NCBI RefSeq assembly: GCF_051388915.1
Contig: NZ_JBPKBH010000005.1
Location: 496,001-560,000 of the forward strand
Direction of reading: 5' to 3'
DNA length: 64,000 nucleotides
Source of the DNA: Yinghuangia sp051388915
GTDB lineage: Bacteria; Actinomycetota; Actinomycetes; Streptomycetales; Streptomycetaceae
The translations under genes were made by a program, and so were the position numbers. The notes below the pieces were generated by a model. It worked only from the letters and a program-made list of their open reading frames with translations, did no database searches and had not been told where the DNA came from. This document shows, piece by piece, positions 57,276 to 64,000 of this stretch. Each line of letters begins with the position of its first letter. Positions within the stretch are counted from its first letter, which is position 1.

Positions 57276-57674
57276 TCAGGCCGCCTTGCCCGCCGCCTTG
57301 CCACCCACACCCATCGGGGCCCGCAGGCCCGCCGCGCGGAACGAGTACGCCAGCCTCCCCGCGCCGTTGACCCACGGCGTGACCGTCAGCCCCTCGAACT
57401 CCACCGGCCGGAACGGCAGTCCGGGCAACTCGTCCGGCAGGACCGGCATTACGGACGCCGGGATCTTGACCTTGATCGACCCCTCGCGTGCCTCCGGGTC
57501 CGGGTCAGACACCGTCACCGCCCACATCGGCAGGCCCGTCGCCTTGTCCCGCGCCTGAACCTGCACGCCGCCCTTCGATGCCTCGAAGTCGGACACCGGC
57601 TCGACCTTCGTCGCGTACGCCCCCACCGGGAACACGTCGCCGAACGCCACCGGAATTGCACCCTTGATCGCCAT
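57276..57674 (-). CDS. SCO3933-family regulatory protein
   Basis: This 132-residue protein begins MAIKGAIPVAFGDVFPVGAY and contains GLPFRPVEFEGLTVTPWVNG, both typical of the SCO3933 family found in actinomycete integrative elements. No DNA-binding motif is obvious; the fold is beta-rich. ATG 57674 follows GGAGGGAGA and GCGGAG. It is divergent from the GntR repressor across operator-like palindromes, so it is likely under KorSA-type control. Confidence 0.85.
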   Translation of the reverse strand: MAIKGAIPVAFGDVFPVGAYATKVEPVSDFEASKGGVQVQARDKATGLPMWAVTVSDPDPEAREGSIKVKIPASVMPVLPDELPGLPFRPVEFEGLTVTPWVNGAGRLAYSFRAAGLRAPMGVGGKAAGKAA

Positions 57675-57696
57675 CTCCGCTGGTCTCCCTCCAGCT

Positions 57697-57773
57697 CATC
57701 TGACACCCGAAAGCCTTTCAGATGTCATCCCGAAGTACGGGTGAATTCAGGATGCAACCCGTAGTTCGGGTTG
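57697..57773. promoter_or_regulatory. Operator cluster between the SCO3933-family gene and the GntR repressor
   Basis: Three palindromes in 77 bp: CATCTGA...TCAGATG (57697-57703/57718-57724), CATCCCG-N4-CGGGTG (57726-57743) and CAACCCG-N5-CGGGTTG (57755-57773). The last two share the CCCG-N4/5-CGGG core expected of a GntR-type operator. They lie in the divergent promoter region. Confidence 0.65.
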
Positions 57774-57853
57774 TCAAGCTCTTTGGCATGCGGGACGCTA
57801 GCCCCCGTAGCACGGCATGCGCAGCAGGCCGACCATCGGCAGAGGGAGCGACC

Positions 57854-58600
57854 ATGGAACGCGCGGACAAGAAGCCCAAATACCGCGTGATCGCCGAGTT
57901 CCTACGGGAGCGGATCTTGGATGGCACGTACGTGGCCGGCCAAGCCCTCCCCAGCGAAGAGGTACTCGCCAAGGAGTTCGGCGTGACCCGCCCCACCGTC
58001 CGCCAGGGCATCAGCGAGCTTCGCGCCGCCGGCCTCGTTGAGGCATCGATGGGACGCGGCACCTTCGTCCGTTCCCCTCACGCCCGCCCGAACATCACCC
58101 GCCCCCGCGGCGTACGTCGCGGGCACGACGGCCGCTACATGGAGGCAGACGCCATCCGCTGGAACATCCAAGGAGAGCCCACAGCCACGCGCACCGACGC
58201 CCCGCTAGCCCTCGCCGAGTTGCTCCGCATCCCACCGGGCGAGCCGATGTTCACGTACGACGAAGTCCACACCGCCGAACACGGGCGCCTGCGGGAGACC
58301 CACCGCACCTACGTGCCGTTCTCCGTGCTGGTGGGCACCGAGTACGAGGAGGCCGCTCCGCCGCCCGCACCAGCGCTGTTCCCGATCCTCGAAGCCCTGG
58401 GCCACGAACTCCACTGGGTCGAGCACGTCCGCACCCGCATGCCGATGCCGGACGAGGCGACGACGCTGCGTCTCGCCGAGGGCGTCCCGCTGTTCCAGAT
58501 TCTCCGGGTCACCCTCAACCAGGACGAACGCCCCCTCGTTTTGGAGGAGTTCAAGATCCCTGGCGACGATCTGGAAATCACCTACACAGTCAGCGGATGA
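57854..58600 (+). CDS. GntR/HutC-family transcriptional repressor (KorSA-like)
   Basis: This 248-residue protein has an N-terminal winged-helix domain (about 8-75: YRVIAEFLRERILDG; LPSEEVLAKEFGVTRPTVRQ; MGRGTFV) and a UTRA effector-binding domain (about 100-248) as in HutC proteins. pSAM2 KorSA, of the same family, represses transfer and the activator gene. ATG 57854 follows GAGGGAG. The palindromes at 57697-57773 are its expected operators. A 15-bp terminator follows. Confidence 0.9.
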   Translation: MERADKKPKYRVIAEFLRERILDGTYVAGQALPSEEVLAKEFGVTRPTVRQGISELRAAGLVEASMGRGTFVRSPHARPNITRPRGVRRGHDGRYMEADAIRWNIQGEPTATRTDAPLALAELLRIPPGEPMFTYDEVHTAEHGRLRETHRTYVPFSVLVGTEYEEAAPPPAPALFPILEALGHELHWVEHVRTRMPMPDEATTLRLAEGVPLFQILRVTLNQDERPLVLEEFKIPGDDLEITYTVSG

Positions 58601-58616
58601 CCGGCCCCCACGCAGA

Positions 58617-58652
58617 CGGACCCCCTCTCGATGGCGGTCGAGAGGGGGTCCG
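58617..58652 (+). terminator. Perfect 15-bp hairpin after the GntR repressor
   Basis: Arms 58617-58631 and 58638-58652 (CGGACCCCCTCTCGA and complement), loop 6 bases, 17 bp past the stop. Confidence 0.75.
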
Positions 58653-58709
58653 CAGTTCCGGCCCATCAGGCTCGTTCAGGGGGACGTGCCGCAGGCCGGA
58701 GTCCAAGAG

Positions 58710-59021
58710 TCAGCCGGAGCCGCGCTGGTCGCTCGGCGCAGACTCGTCCGCGCAGGGCAGTTCCGCGATCTCCACGCACAGCCCGAGTGCAAGCGCGTCC
58801 GCGAACCGGGCAGCCGTGTCAGCCATGACCTTGCCGAGGCTGACGAAGCCCGAGCCCATCGCGCTCACGTCGCCTTGCAAGTACGCGAAGTCATCCGTGA
58901 AGCCCAGCAGCCGCAACTCCTCAGCCAACTCGCAAGCAGCGCTGCGGGCGTCCTTCCACCCACGCACGTAGGGAACATCCGGCTTGAAGATCTCCGCCCG
59001 AGGCTCACCCTCATCAGCCAC
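58710..59021 (-). CDS. Small AICE protein, paralogue B
   Basis: This 103-residue protein aligns along its length with the next gene upstream: VAD-E-EP start, WKDARSAACELAEELRLLG, F-YLQGDVSAMGSGFVSLGK, then AARFADAL. The helical N-terminal part and the VSLG turn suggest one small fold. GTG 59021 is chosen because it matches the paralogue's start; GTG 59039 is possible. It overlaps the upstream gene by 8 bp. Function unknown. Confidence 0.65.
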   Translation of the reverse strand: MADEGEPRAEIFKPDVPYVRGWKDARSAACELAEELRLLGFTDDFAYLQGDVSAMGSGFVSLGKVMADTAARFADALALGLCVEIAELPCADESAPSDQRGSG

Positions 59022-59304
59022 GATCCTCGCCCCCTTCACTGATCCCCGTCGCGAACGCCTCATCCCCCATTGCCTCCCGCGCGACGCGAAGCAAGCGCGC
59101 CAGACGCCGAGCTGCCGCGGGACTGATCCGACCGAGGCTGACGATGCCGCGCCCGAACGCATTCACATCCGCGGTCAGGAACTTGAACTCCGTTTCCATC
59201 CCCGCCGCGATCAGCACGTCACGCAGCTCCATCACTGCCTGCCGCGCGTCGTGCCAAGCATCGCCGTCCGCCGCGTGCGAACGCTCGGGATCCTTGTCCG
59301 CCAT
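59014..59304 (-). CDS. Small AICE protein, paralogue A
   Basis: This 96-residue protein has ATG 59304 after AAGGAG. It shares with its downstream neighbour the pattern W-DAR-A-MELRDVLIAAG, FKFLTADVNAFGRGIVSLGR and AARRLARLL. The pair arose by tandem duplication and then diverged. It has no recognised domain; many short helices. It lies 12 bp downstream of the 171-residue gene. Confidence 0.68.
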   Translation of the reverse strand: MADKDPERSHAADGDAWHDARQAVMELRDVLIAAGMETEFKFLTADVNAFGRGIVSLGRISPAAARRLARLLRVAREAMGDEAFATGISEGGEDRG

Positions 59305-59316
59305 GTCCGCCGCTCC

Positions 59317-59832
59317 TTAACGTCCGCCAGAAATGCCGACGACCGACATCAGGTCGGCGGTGTTCAAGTCCGAACAGCGGCCAACTGCCGCCAACGCATC
59401 AGCCAGGCTCGTGAGCGTGGTCAGGTCATCGGGGTCGCCAGCAGGACCGCGCTGCCACCAGGCTCGGGCCTCCGACGTGGCCGAAGGGCCCGGTGCCAGC
59501 AGATATCCGCCCTTGCCGAACGCCCGGCTCCCCGAGAGTCCCCCGCCCGCGTCAGACACGCAGTCCGCCCAGACGGGCGCCGACCCAGGACCCACGAGGT
59601 AGCCGACCTTGGAACGCCGCAGGCTCACCACGACGGATCCGACCACGCAGCGCTCGTCCCGCTGCATGCGGTCAAGCACCGCCAGGCCGAGACCCATGGG
59701 CATCGCGACTACGTCGAAAAGACGTCCCGTTCCCACGAGTTGCGAGACATCCGGTTCCAGATACCACTGGTTCTGACAGGCTCTGGGATCGTCGGCTGCT
59801 CGCGACAGCCACACCATCCCTCTCGCCGTCAT
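59317..59832 (-). CDS. AICE conserved protein (possible prim-pol-like N-terminal fragment)
   Basis: This 171-residue protein begins MTARGMVWLSRAADDPRACQ and has a mixed alpha/beta pattern (GTGRLFDVVAMPMGLGLAVLD; KVGYLVGPGSAPVWAD). This resembles the short proteins in streptomycete elements sometimes linked to DNA primase/polymerase N-termini. The acidic metal motif of true prim-pols is not evident, so enzymatic activity is doubtful. ATG 59832 is used; GTG 59841 is possible. It heads the three-gene leftward group. Confidence 0.6.
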   Translation of the reverse strand: MTARGMVWLSRAADDPRACQNQWYLEPDVSQLVGTGRLFDVVAMPMGLGLAVLDRMQRDERCVVGSVVVSLRRSKVGYLVGPGSAPVWADCVSDAGGGLSGSRAFGKGGYLLAPGPSATSEARAWWQRGPAGDPDDLTTLTSLADALAAVGRCSDLNTADLMSVVGISGGR

Positions 59833-59936
59833 CCTGCGCACTTCACTCGCCCCCTCCGGGCCACCAAATCGTTGCTCACGGTGCGTCCAGAGTTGACCTC
59901 GGAGTGGTGCGCGCGGAAGATGACACGGAGGTGACC

Positions 59937-59954
59937 AGGGGGACGCGTCCCCCT
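59937..59954. promoter_or_regulatory. Perfect 18-bp palindrome upstream of the XRE gene
   Basis: AGGGGGACGCGTCCCCCT is a complete palindrome, 23 bp before ATG 59978. TTGACC at 59893-59898 is a possible -35. An autoregulatory operator is likely. Confidence 0.55.
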
Positions 59955-59977
59955 CGTCCACTACGGGGGTACACGGC

Positions 59978-61129
59978 ATGACCAGCAACGAACTCCCGCC
60001 CTACGCTCGCCGATTGCGGCAGGCCCGGAACGAGCGCGGCTGGATCCAACACGACGTACGAAGCCGTATGCGGGCAGCCGCAGCACGCCACGGCTTCATG
60101 CTTCCGGGCGATGACAGCCTCAAGCGCCGCATCTCCGCCTGGGAGAACGGCAAGGGCATCCCAGACGAGCGCTACCAGGCACTCTTATGCGCCGTGTTCG
60201 ACATGGAGCCCGACGACCTGGGCTTCAACACACCGAACGAACCGGCCTGGGGCACACCAGACCCCCAGCTCATCGAACTCATGTCGCGACTCGACAGCGC
60301 CCGCGAAGTCGACGACGAGCTGTTGGACGTCTTCCGCTTCCAGACAAACGCCATCCGCCTGAAAGACCGTCGACTCGGAGCCGCCACCGTCGCCGACGAA
60401 ATGGCAGCCCACATCGGCCAGGTAGACCAACTCCTCAAACACGCGATGCTGCCCACCCAACGCGCCGGACTCGCCCACGTCCTCGCCGACGCGTCCGCCC
60501 TCGCTGGCTGGCAAGGCATCGACACCGGCGCGCTCCACCAGTCCTGGGAGCACTTCGAGCGCGCCAAGGCCGCCGCCTTGATGGCCAACGACCCGAGCAT
60601 TCAAGCGTTCGCCACCGCGGAACAGGCCTACGTGCTTTTGGAGCTAGGACAGGCCGAAAGCGCCCTCCAGCTCATCGAGTTCGCCCACGCTGCGAACCGC
60701 AACAGCCTCCCCCAACTCATGCACAGTTGGCTGCACGCGGCCGAGGCCGAGGCACACGCCGCACTCGGCCGCGAACTCGACTCACTCCGCTGCATGGACC
60801 TGGCGGCATCCGCGCTCCCCGCGGACTCCGAAGACCCGGACCTGCCCTACCTGGCGCTCAACCTCGTGCACCTCGCACGCTGGCGCGGCTCTTGCCTCGT
60901 CCAACTCGGGGACAGCCAGATCATCGACAACCTCACCGAGGTACTCGCCGGGATGGACGGCTTCACCCGCGCATCCGCCGGCCTCCGGTGCGACCTTGCC
61001 GAAGCGCTCATCGCGCAAGGCCGCACCGACGAAGCAAAGACCCACCTCACCGAGGCTCAGAAGCTCATCACCGTCGCTGGCTCAGCCCGCCAACGGCGCC
61101 GCTACGTACGCCTCTCAGCCCGCGTCTGA
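59978..61129 (+). CDS. XRE-family regulator with TPR-like domain
   Basis: This 383-residue protein has an N-terminal helix-turn-helix (about 5-80) with an insert between helices (YARRLRQARNERGWIQHDV ... DSLKRRISAWENGKGIPDERY), followed by an all-helical TPR-like region (about 150-370; LGQAESALQLIEFAH, LGRELDSLRCMDLA). This layout is common among streptomycete regulators that sense peptides or partners. It is divergent from the small-protein group, with a palindrome before it, and overlaps the Nudix gene tail to tail by 15 bp. Confidence 0.85.
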   Translation: MTSNELPPYARRLRQARNERGWIQHDVRSRMRAAAARHGFMLPGDDSLKRRISAWENGKGIPDERYQALLCAVFDMEPDDLGFNTPNEPAWGTPDPQLIELMSRLDSAREVDDELLDVFRFQTNAIRLKDRRLGAATVADEMAAHIGQVDQLLKHAMLPTQRAGLAHVLADASALAGWQGIDTGALHQSWEHFERAKAAALMANDPSIQAFATAEQAYVLLELGQAESALQLIEFAHAANRNSLPQLMHSWLHAAEAEAHAALGRELDSLRCMDLAASALPADSEDPDLPYLALNLVHLARWRGSCLVQLGDSQIIDNLTEVLAGMDGFTRASAGLRCDLAEALIAQGRTDEAKTHLTEAQKLITVAGSARQRRRYVRLSARV

Positions 61130-61699
61130 CACCGCATCGATCGCAGCGTTCCGCGACGCCAACACGTGCAACAGCCCAATGAGGACACCCGAGTTCCAGA
61201 TCCGCCCCCGCGCGATCAGATCCGGGATCTCACTCATCGGCACCCACTCCATGCGCGCCATCTCCGTGATCTCCGTCGGCTCTGCGATCTTCTCCGCGCC
61301 CTCGCCGACGAACACGTCATGCCACGAGTCGACCATGCCGACCATGGGCTGAAAGCGCGTCACGTGCCGGAACGTCTTGGGCCGATACCCGGTCTCCTCC
61401 AACAGCTCCCGCAGCGCCGTCTCCTCAGGGTCCTCCCCCTCGTCGACCAGGCCGCCCGGGATCTCCCACCCCCACCGGTCCGACACGAACCGATGCCGCC
61501 ACATCATCAGCACCCGGTCCTGATCATCGATCAGGACCACCATCGCCGCAGCTCTCAGCTTGATCACGTGGTGCTCGAACCGGTCCCCGTCCGGAAGCTC
61601 AACATCCGTCAGGAAGACGCGCATCCACTCGTTGTCATAGATGATCCGCTCGCCATGAACAACCCAGGCGGACGAGGTGTCTTCGTCTTCGGTAGCCAC
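61115..61699 (-). CDS. Nudix hydrolase-like protein (Pif-like)
   Basis: This 194-residue protein has a complete Nudix box at 83-105 (G83, E89, R97-E98-L-L, E101-E102-T-G), within GGLVDEGEDPEETALRELL. pSAM2 encodes a Nudix-motif protein, Pif, that blocks redundant transfer into cells already holding the element. Position in the same type of element makes a Pif role plausible; a housekeeping nucleotide-cleaning role is the alternative. GTG 61699 has a -10-like TACGGT six bases upstream. Confidence 0.87.
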   Translation of the reverse strand: MATEDEDTSSAWVVHGERIIYDNEWMRVFLTDVELPDGDRFEHHVIKLRAAAMVVLIDDQDRVLMMWRHRFVSDRWGWEIPGGLVDEGEDPEETALRELLEETGYRPKTFRHVTRFQPMVGMVDSWHDVFVGEGAEKIAEPTEITEMARMEWVPMSEIPDLIARGRIWNSGVLIGLLHVLASRNAAIDAVSDAG

Positions 61700-61705
61700 C
61701 AGCCG

Positions 61706-61711
61706 ACCGTA
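61706..61711 (-). promoter_or_regulatory. -10-like box TACGGT six bases before the Nudix start
   Basis: TACGGT, then six bases (61700-61705), then GTG 61699 on the minus strand. No Shine-Dalgarno. Leaderless start likely. Confidence 0.45.
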
Positions 61712-61789
61712 CCGGGCCGTGTGCGATTCCGTACTCCTGCCATCAAAGATCAGCCATGGAGCCCAAGCCTCCCCCTCGCCTGATTGCGG

Positions 61790-62701
61790 TCAGAACGCAC
61801 GCCAACCACGACGCCCCGCTCCGCCACGCAGGTCCGCGATCCGCCGAGCCACCTCTGCCGCGACGTCTGCACTATGGCCGACGTTTTGCGCGAGCCACAC
61901 GACCATGTCCAGCTCCCGAATGTCCGCCAAGACCGGATAGCCATCCCAGTTCATGACGTTGAATCCGTAGGCTTGGACGAACGCCTCGTACTCAGCCTCT
62001 GTGTGCCATCCGACCCGATCGGCGTACAGCGCCGGCACCACGAGATCCCACTCCCGCGGGCCCACTGCGAACCCGTCCAGATCAATGAGCACCGGCCGCC
62101 CATCCGCATCCAACAAGCCGTTCCCCACATGCGCATCCCCATGGACGACCGCAGCCGGGAGCACAAACTCCAGTTCCTCGTAGCGCGCTTGCAGCTCCTC
62201 AGCCCGCGCCGCCAGAAACGCGAGATCACTCCGCCCAAACGCCGACAGAGCAGACAACCTCCGAAGCGTGTCAGCCAGCGGATCCAACCGCGGAAGCCCC
62301 AACCCCACCGGAATCTCCAGCGCATGCAGCCGAGCCAGCAACTCCCCCAGCTGCCCCGCGTTCACGAACCGCTCTTCCTCGCCGACCGCACCCCAGAACG
62401 TCACCACCCGCCCGGCAGCAGCGACCGGTTGCCGAATTCCCGGGCTGACCCGGACCGCCGGATAGTCGGCTCCCTCCAGCCACTCCGCCACCCGAACTGA
62501 CCGTTCGGCCTCAGCCAGCAACCCCGCCGACCGAGCAACCCGAACCACCACCGGCTCAGCCAGCCGGAAGACCGCGTTCTCCCCGAACCGCAGCAGCACC
62601 GCACCCTCAGCCGAGAGCCCCGCGTCAGCACAGACGTCCGGCAGGATCGCCCGCGCATGCTCCACCGTGAACGCCGCCTCCGGCGTCAGATCCCGAGCCA
62701 T
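61790..62701 (-). CDS. APH-family phosphotransferase
   Basis: This 303-residue aminoglycoside-phosphotransferase-fold kinase has the catalytic loop VVHGDAHVGN (H187-G-D189, N194) and the Mg-binding D207-L-D209 of LIDLDGF, followed by GPREWDL. The N-lobe lysine is not obvious. Substrates of this family range from antibiotics to sugars and homoserine, so resistance is only a possibility. It sits at the far end of the element as a likely cargo gene. A -10-like TAGCGT is six bases before ATG 62701. Confidence 0.85.
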   Translation of the reverse strand: MARDLTPEAAFTVEHARAILPDVCADAGLSAEGAVLLRFGENAVFRLAEPVVVRVARSAGLLAEAERSVRVAEWLEGADYPAVRVSPGIRQPVAAAGRVVTFWGAVGEEERFVNAGQLGELLARLHALEIPVGLGLPRLDPLADTLRRLSALSAFGRSDLAFLAARAEELQARYEELEFVLPAAVVHGDAHVGNGLLDADGRPVLIDLDGFAVGPREWDLVVPALYADRVGWHTEAEYEAFVQAYGFNVMNWDGYPVLADIRELDMVVWLAQNVGHSADVAAEVARRIADLRGGAGRRGWRAF

Positions 62702-63042
62702 GCGAAGACGCTAGCGACGCCCCGCCGACCAGCGGGCGAATCAGCCAGCACGCGCAGGCCGGGCGCCGCAGGATCCCAGAACACCCACCGCCGGTCCGTG
62801 GACGCGTACCGCGCCGATCGACCTCCGGTCGATCCGGGGGAAGTTCCGTCCTTCCCCCGACCCCCCTACGCGGTCCGTGACGACGCCTGCCACTCACCAC
62901 ACCTCCCGGACCTGGGTGCCCCCGGCCGCGGCCCACCTGCCACTCACCAACGCGTCATTGAGTCCCGAACAGATCAACTGCCGAATTAATCTCTACTGGA
63001 TCAAGGCGGCCCGCCTCCGGCGTGCCGCACTGCCCGCCCGGG
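62702..63042. other. Intergenic region up to the assembly gap
   Basis: About 340 bp without a credible gene. It contains the APH promoter at its left end and ends in CACTGCCCGCCCGGG (63028-63042), a word repeated on the other side of the gap. A right attachment site was looked for here and not seen. Confidence 0.5.
62708..62713 (-). promoter_or_regulatory. -10-like box TAGCGT six bases before the APH start
   Basis: TAGCGT, six bases (62702-62707), ATG 62701 on the minus strand. No ribosome site is visible. Confidence 0.45.
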
Positions 63043-63161
63043 NNNNNNNNNNNNNNNNNNNNNNNNNNNNNNNNNNNNNNNNNNNNNNNNNNNNNNNNNN
63101 NNNNNNNNNNNNNNNNNNNNNNNNNNNNNNNNNNNNNNNNNNNNNNNNNNNNNNNNNNNNN
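63043..63161. other. Assembly gap (119 N)
   Basis: A run of N from 63043 to 63161. Both flanks carry the word CACTGCCCGCCCGG (63028-63041 and 63162-63175), and a perfect 15-bp GC hairpin follows immediately. The gap length and the contig join are therefore uncertain. Confidence 0.98.
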
Positions 63162-63173
63162 CACTGCCCGCCC

Positions 63174-63227
63174 GGCCGGGCCCCGCCGCGCGTGCGGCGT
63201 GGCCGCCGGTCACGGCGGGGCCCGGCC
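63174..63227 (-). terminator. Perfect 15-bp GC hairpin beside the gap
   Basis: GGCCGGGCCCCGCCG (63174-63188) pairs with 63213-63227 across a 24-base loop. It lies about 67 bp past the stop of the DUF4276-like gene and could end that transcript. Its strength probably caused the gap. Confidence 0.55.
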
Positions 63228-63293
63228 GACCAAGCTGAACAGCGCAACGGCGACGGCCAGGCAATGCCCCGATACTAATATTTGACGCTGATT

Positions 63294-63914
63294 TCAACCC
63301 ACTTTCTTGCATTGCATGGCATATGTTTCGTGCTTCAGCACATGCAAAAAATGCCTAAAGCTGCGACTGTTCTTCGCGGCCTTAAGGACATCCATTCTCC
63401 TGCAAATTCGCTCGGCATCAAGAACTTTGTCATATGGCTTCTTGACTGCCATTCGCTTGAGAATTTCCAGCGCATCGCAGGAGTCTGCCTTATTCGGCGA
63501 AACCGCGCGCACTACCGCCGACGATACATTAAATCTCGATGTCTGCACCTTCAACGCATCAACATCTGCAATTAGCCAGTTCTCAAACATGCGGTTCTTG
63601 TAGACAAACCGCACGTCCAACTGATCGCCAAAGTACTTCCTGAACGCCTTCTCGCGCTCTCCTGCAAGAGCACCTGGACACATCTGATCCTGTTCTCTAT
63701 CAAAAACGAAAATAATGACATCAGCCCCACTGGCCTGGGCAATCTTGATCCTACTGGCACACGCCCTTGCAAGCTGGGGAAGAGGGATGAATGGAGGGAT
63801 GTTGACCTTTAGCGTCGGCACAAAATCATACCCCGTGTGGGCAGATATCTGCTTATAGAGGTGGGGCAAGGAGCGATACTCGCTTTCACCTTCTGTAATG
63901 ATTGCAACCTTCAC
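63294..63914 (-). CDS. DUF4276/TOPRIM-like protein
   Basis: This 206-residue protein begins MKVAIITEGESEYRSLPHLY. The early glutamate (E9-GE), the acidic motif VFDREQD (about 70-76) and ENWLIAD (111-117) match the TOPRIM-like DUF4276 proteins found beside AAA ATPases in suspected defence loci. GTG 63914 has GAGGGGGCGG before it, 11 bp after the stop of the upstream gene. The region is much lower in GC and uses codons such as ATA and AAT, unlike the rest of the window. Function is inference. Confidence 0.7.
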   Translation of the reverse strand: MKVAIITEGESEYRSLPHLYKQISAHTGYDFVPTLKVNIPPFIPLPQLARACASRIKIAQASGADVIIFVFDREQDQMCPGALAGEREKAFRKYFGDQLDVRFVYKNRMFENWLIADVDALKVQTSRFNVSSAVVRAVSPNKADSCDALEILKRMAVKKPYDKVLDAERICRRMDVLKAAKNSRSFRHFLHVLKHETYAMQCKKVG

Positions 63915-63925
63915 AGCCGCCCCCT

Positions 63926-64000
63926 CTACTTTTCCTCGCCAAGAACATCGTGTTCTGGCTCATCATCCAAAGGGGCATGAGCCAATCCACGGGGAACAGC
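63926..64000 (-). CDS. 3' end of a co-directional gene (partial, runs off the window)
   Basis: The minus-strand frame ends in an acidic tail, DDEPEHDVLGEEK, and TAG at 63926-63928. Only 24 residues lie inside the window, so no family can be assigned. The 11-bp spacing to the DUF4276-like start means they form an operon. DUF4276 partners are commonly AAA/ABC-type ATPases, a prediction only. Confidence 0.55.
   Translation of the reverse strand, partial: AVPRGLAHAPLDDEPEHDVLGEEK

Larger units (their letters stand above)
52008..62701. mobile_element. pSAM2-like integrative and conjugative element (AICE) at tRNA-Arg(CCG)
   Basis: Integrase, excisionase, RepSA-type initiator, FtsK/TraB translocase, KorSA-like repressor and Nudix (Pif-like) genes occur in a compact block that begins at the tRNA 3' end. 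This is the standard actinomycete integrative and conjugative element layout. The left end (attL) is the tRNA 3' end. No second copy of the tRNA 3' segment is visible before the N gap, so the right end is unresolved; the limit given is the last gene before it. Confidence 0.85.

Noticed and set aside
52008..62701. A second copy of the tRNA-Arg 3' end as attR
   Set aside because: I looked for the T-arm and acceptor words on both strands and did not find them; a computed search could still find a degenerate copy.
62877..63278. Open frames running through the N gap
   Set aside because: They consist mainly of undetermined residues and have no support on either side.

Overview
The window is very GC-rich, uses GTG and TTG starts freely, and carries the conserved streptomycete gene order around the F-type ATP synthase operon. 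It is chromosomal DNA from a Streptomyces-type actinomycete (Streptomycetaceae in the broad sense). The genus cannot be fixed from the sequence alone. The last ~700 bases, beyond an assembly gap, are clearly AT-richer and look foreign.

Layout. (1) 1-6.9 kb: an oxidative catabolic block with a Tat-exported FAD oxidoreductase, a Baeyer-Villiger-type flavin monooxygenase, an aldehyde dehydrogenase and an acyl-CoA synthetase. (2) 7-8.3 kb: an SCO5389-family gene and nucS (non-canonical mismatch repair). (3) 8.3-17.2 kb: an accessory block with a GT87-type mannosyltransferase, an SH3-like membrane protein, and a four-gene type VII secretion-like operon (STAND/NB-ARC membrane protein, small helical protein, PPE/WXG-like protein, mycosin protease). 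(4) 17.7-24.9 kb: a MeaA-type B12-dependent mutase, a STAS protein, 3-hydroxybutyryl-CoA dehydrogenase, murA, a PduO-type cobalamin adenosyltransferase and a DUF2550 protein. (5) 24.9-33.1 kb: the atp operon, transcribed leftwards as atpI-atpZ-like-atpB-E-F-H-A-G-D-C. (6) 33.3-51.2 kb: a leftward core run of argS, lysA, hom, thrC, thrB, rho, rpmE, prfA, prmC, tsaC-like, a low-molecular-weight phosphatase, glyA and a WecA/TagO-like enzyme. (7) 51.4-52 kb: a single-domain response regulator and tRNA-Arg(CCG).

From the 3' end of tRNA-Arg(CCG) a pSAM2-like actinomycete integrative and conjugative element (AICE) runs rightwards. It has a tyrosine integrase, excisionase, RepSA-type HUH initiator, a small unknown protein, an FtsK/TraB translocase, an SCO3933-family regulator, a KorSA-like GntR repressor with operator-like palindromes, two tandem paralogous small proteins, an XRE-family regulator, a Nudix protein comparable to pSAM2 Pif, and an APH-fold kinase. 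The distal attachment site is not visible before the 119-N gap at 63043-63161. Beyond the gap lie a DUF4276/TOPRIM-like gene and the 3' end of a co-directional upstream gene.

Main points to check: the type VII/STAND module, whose P-loop lysine is replaced by arginine; an exact 78-bp-period palindrome array between rpmE and rho; a poly-G/N block that is probably a sequencing artefact at a perfect 18-bp hairpin; a recurring -10-like box exactly six bases before five start codons, suggesting leaderless mRNAs; and the DUF4276 operon at the right edge.
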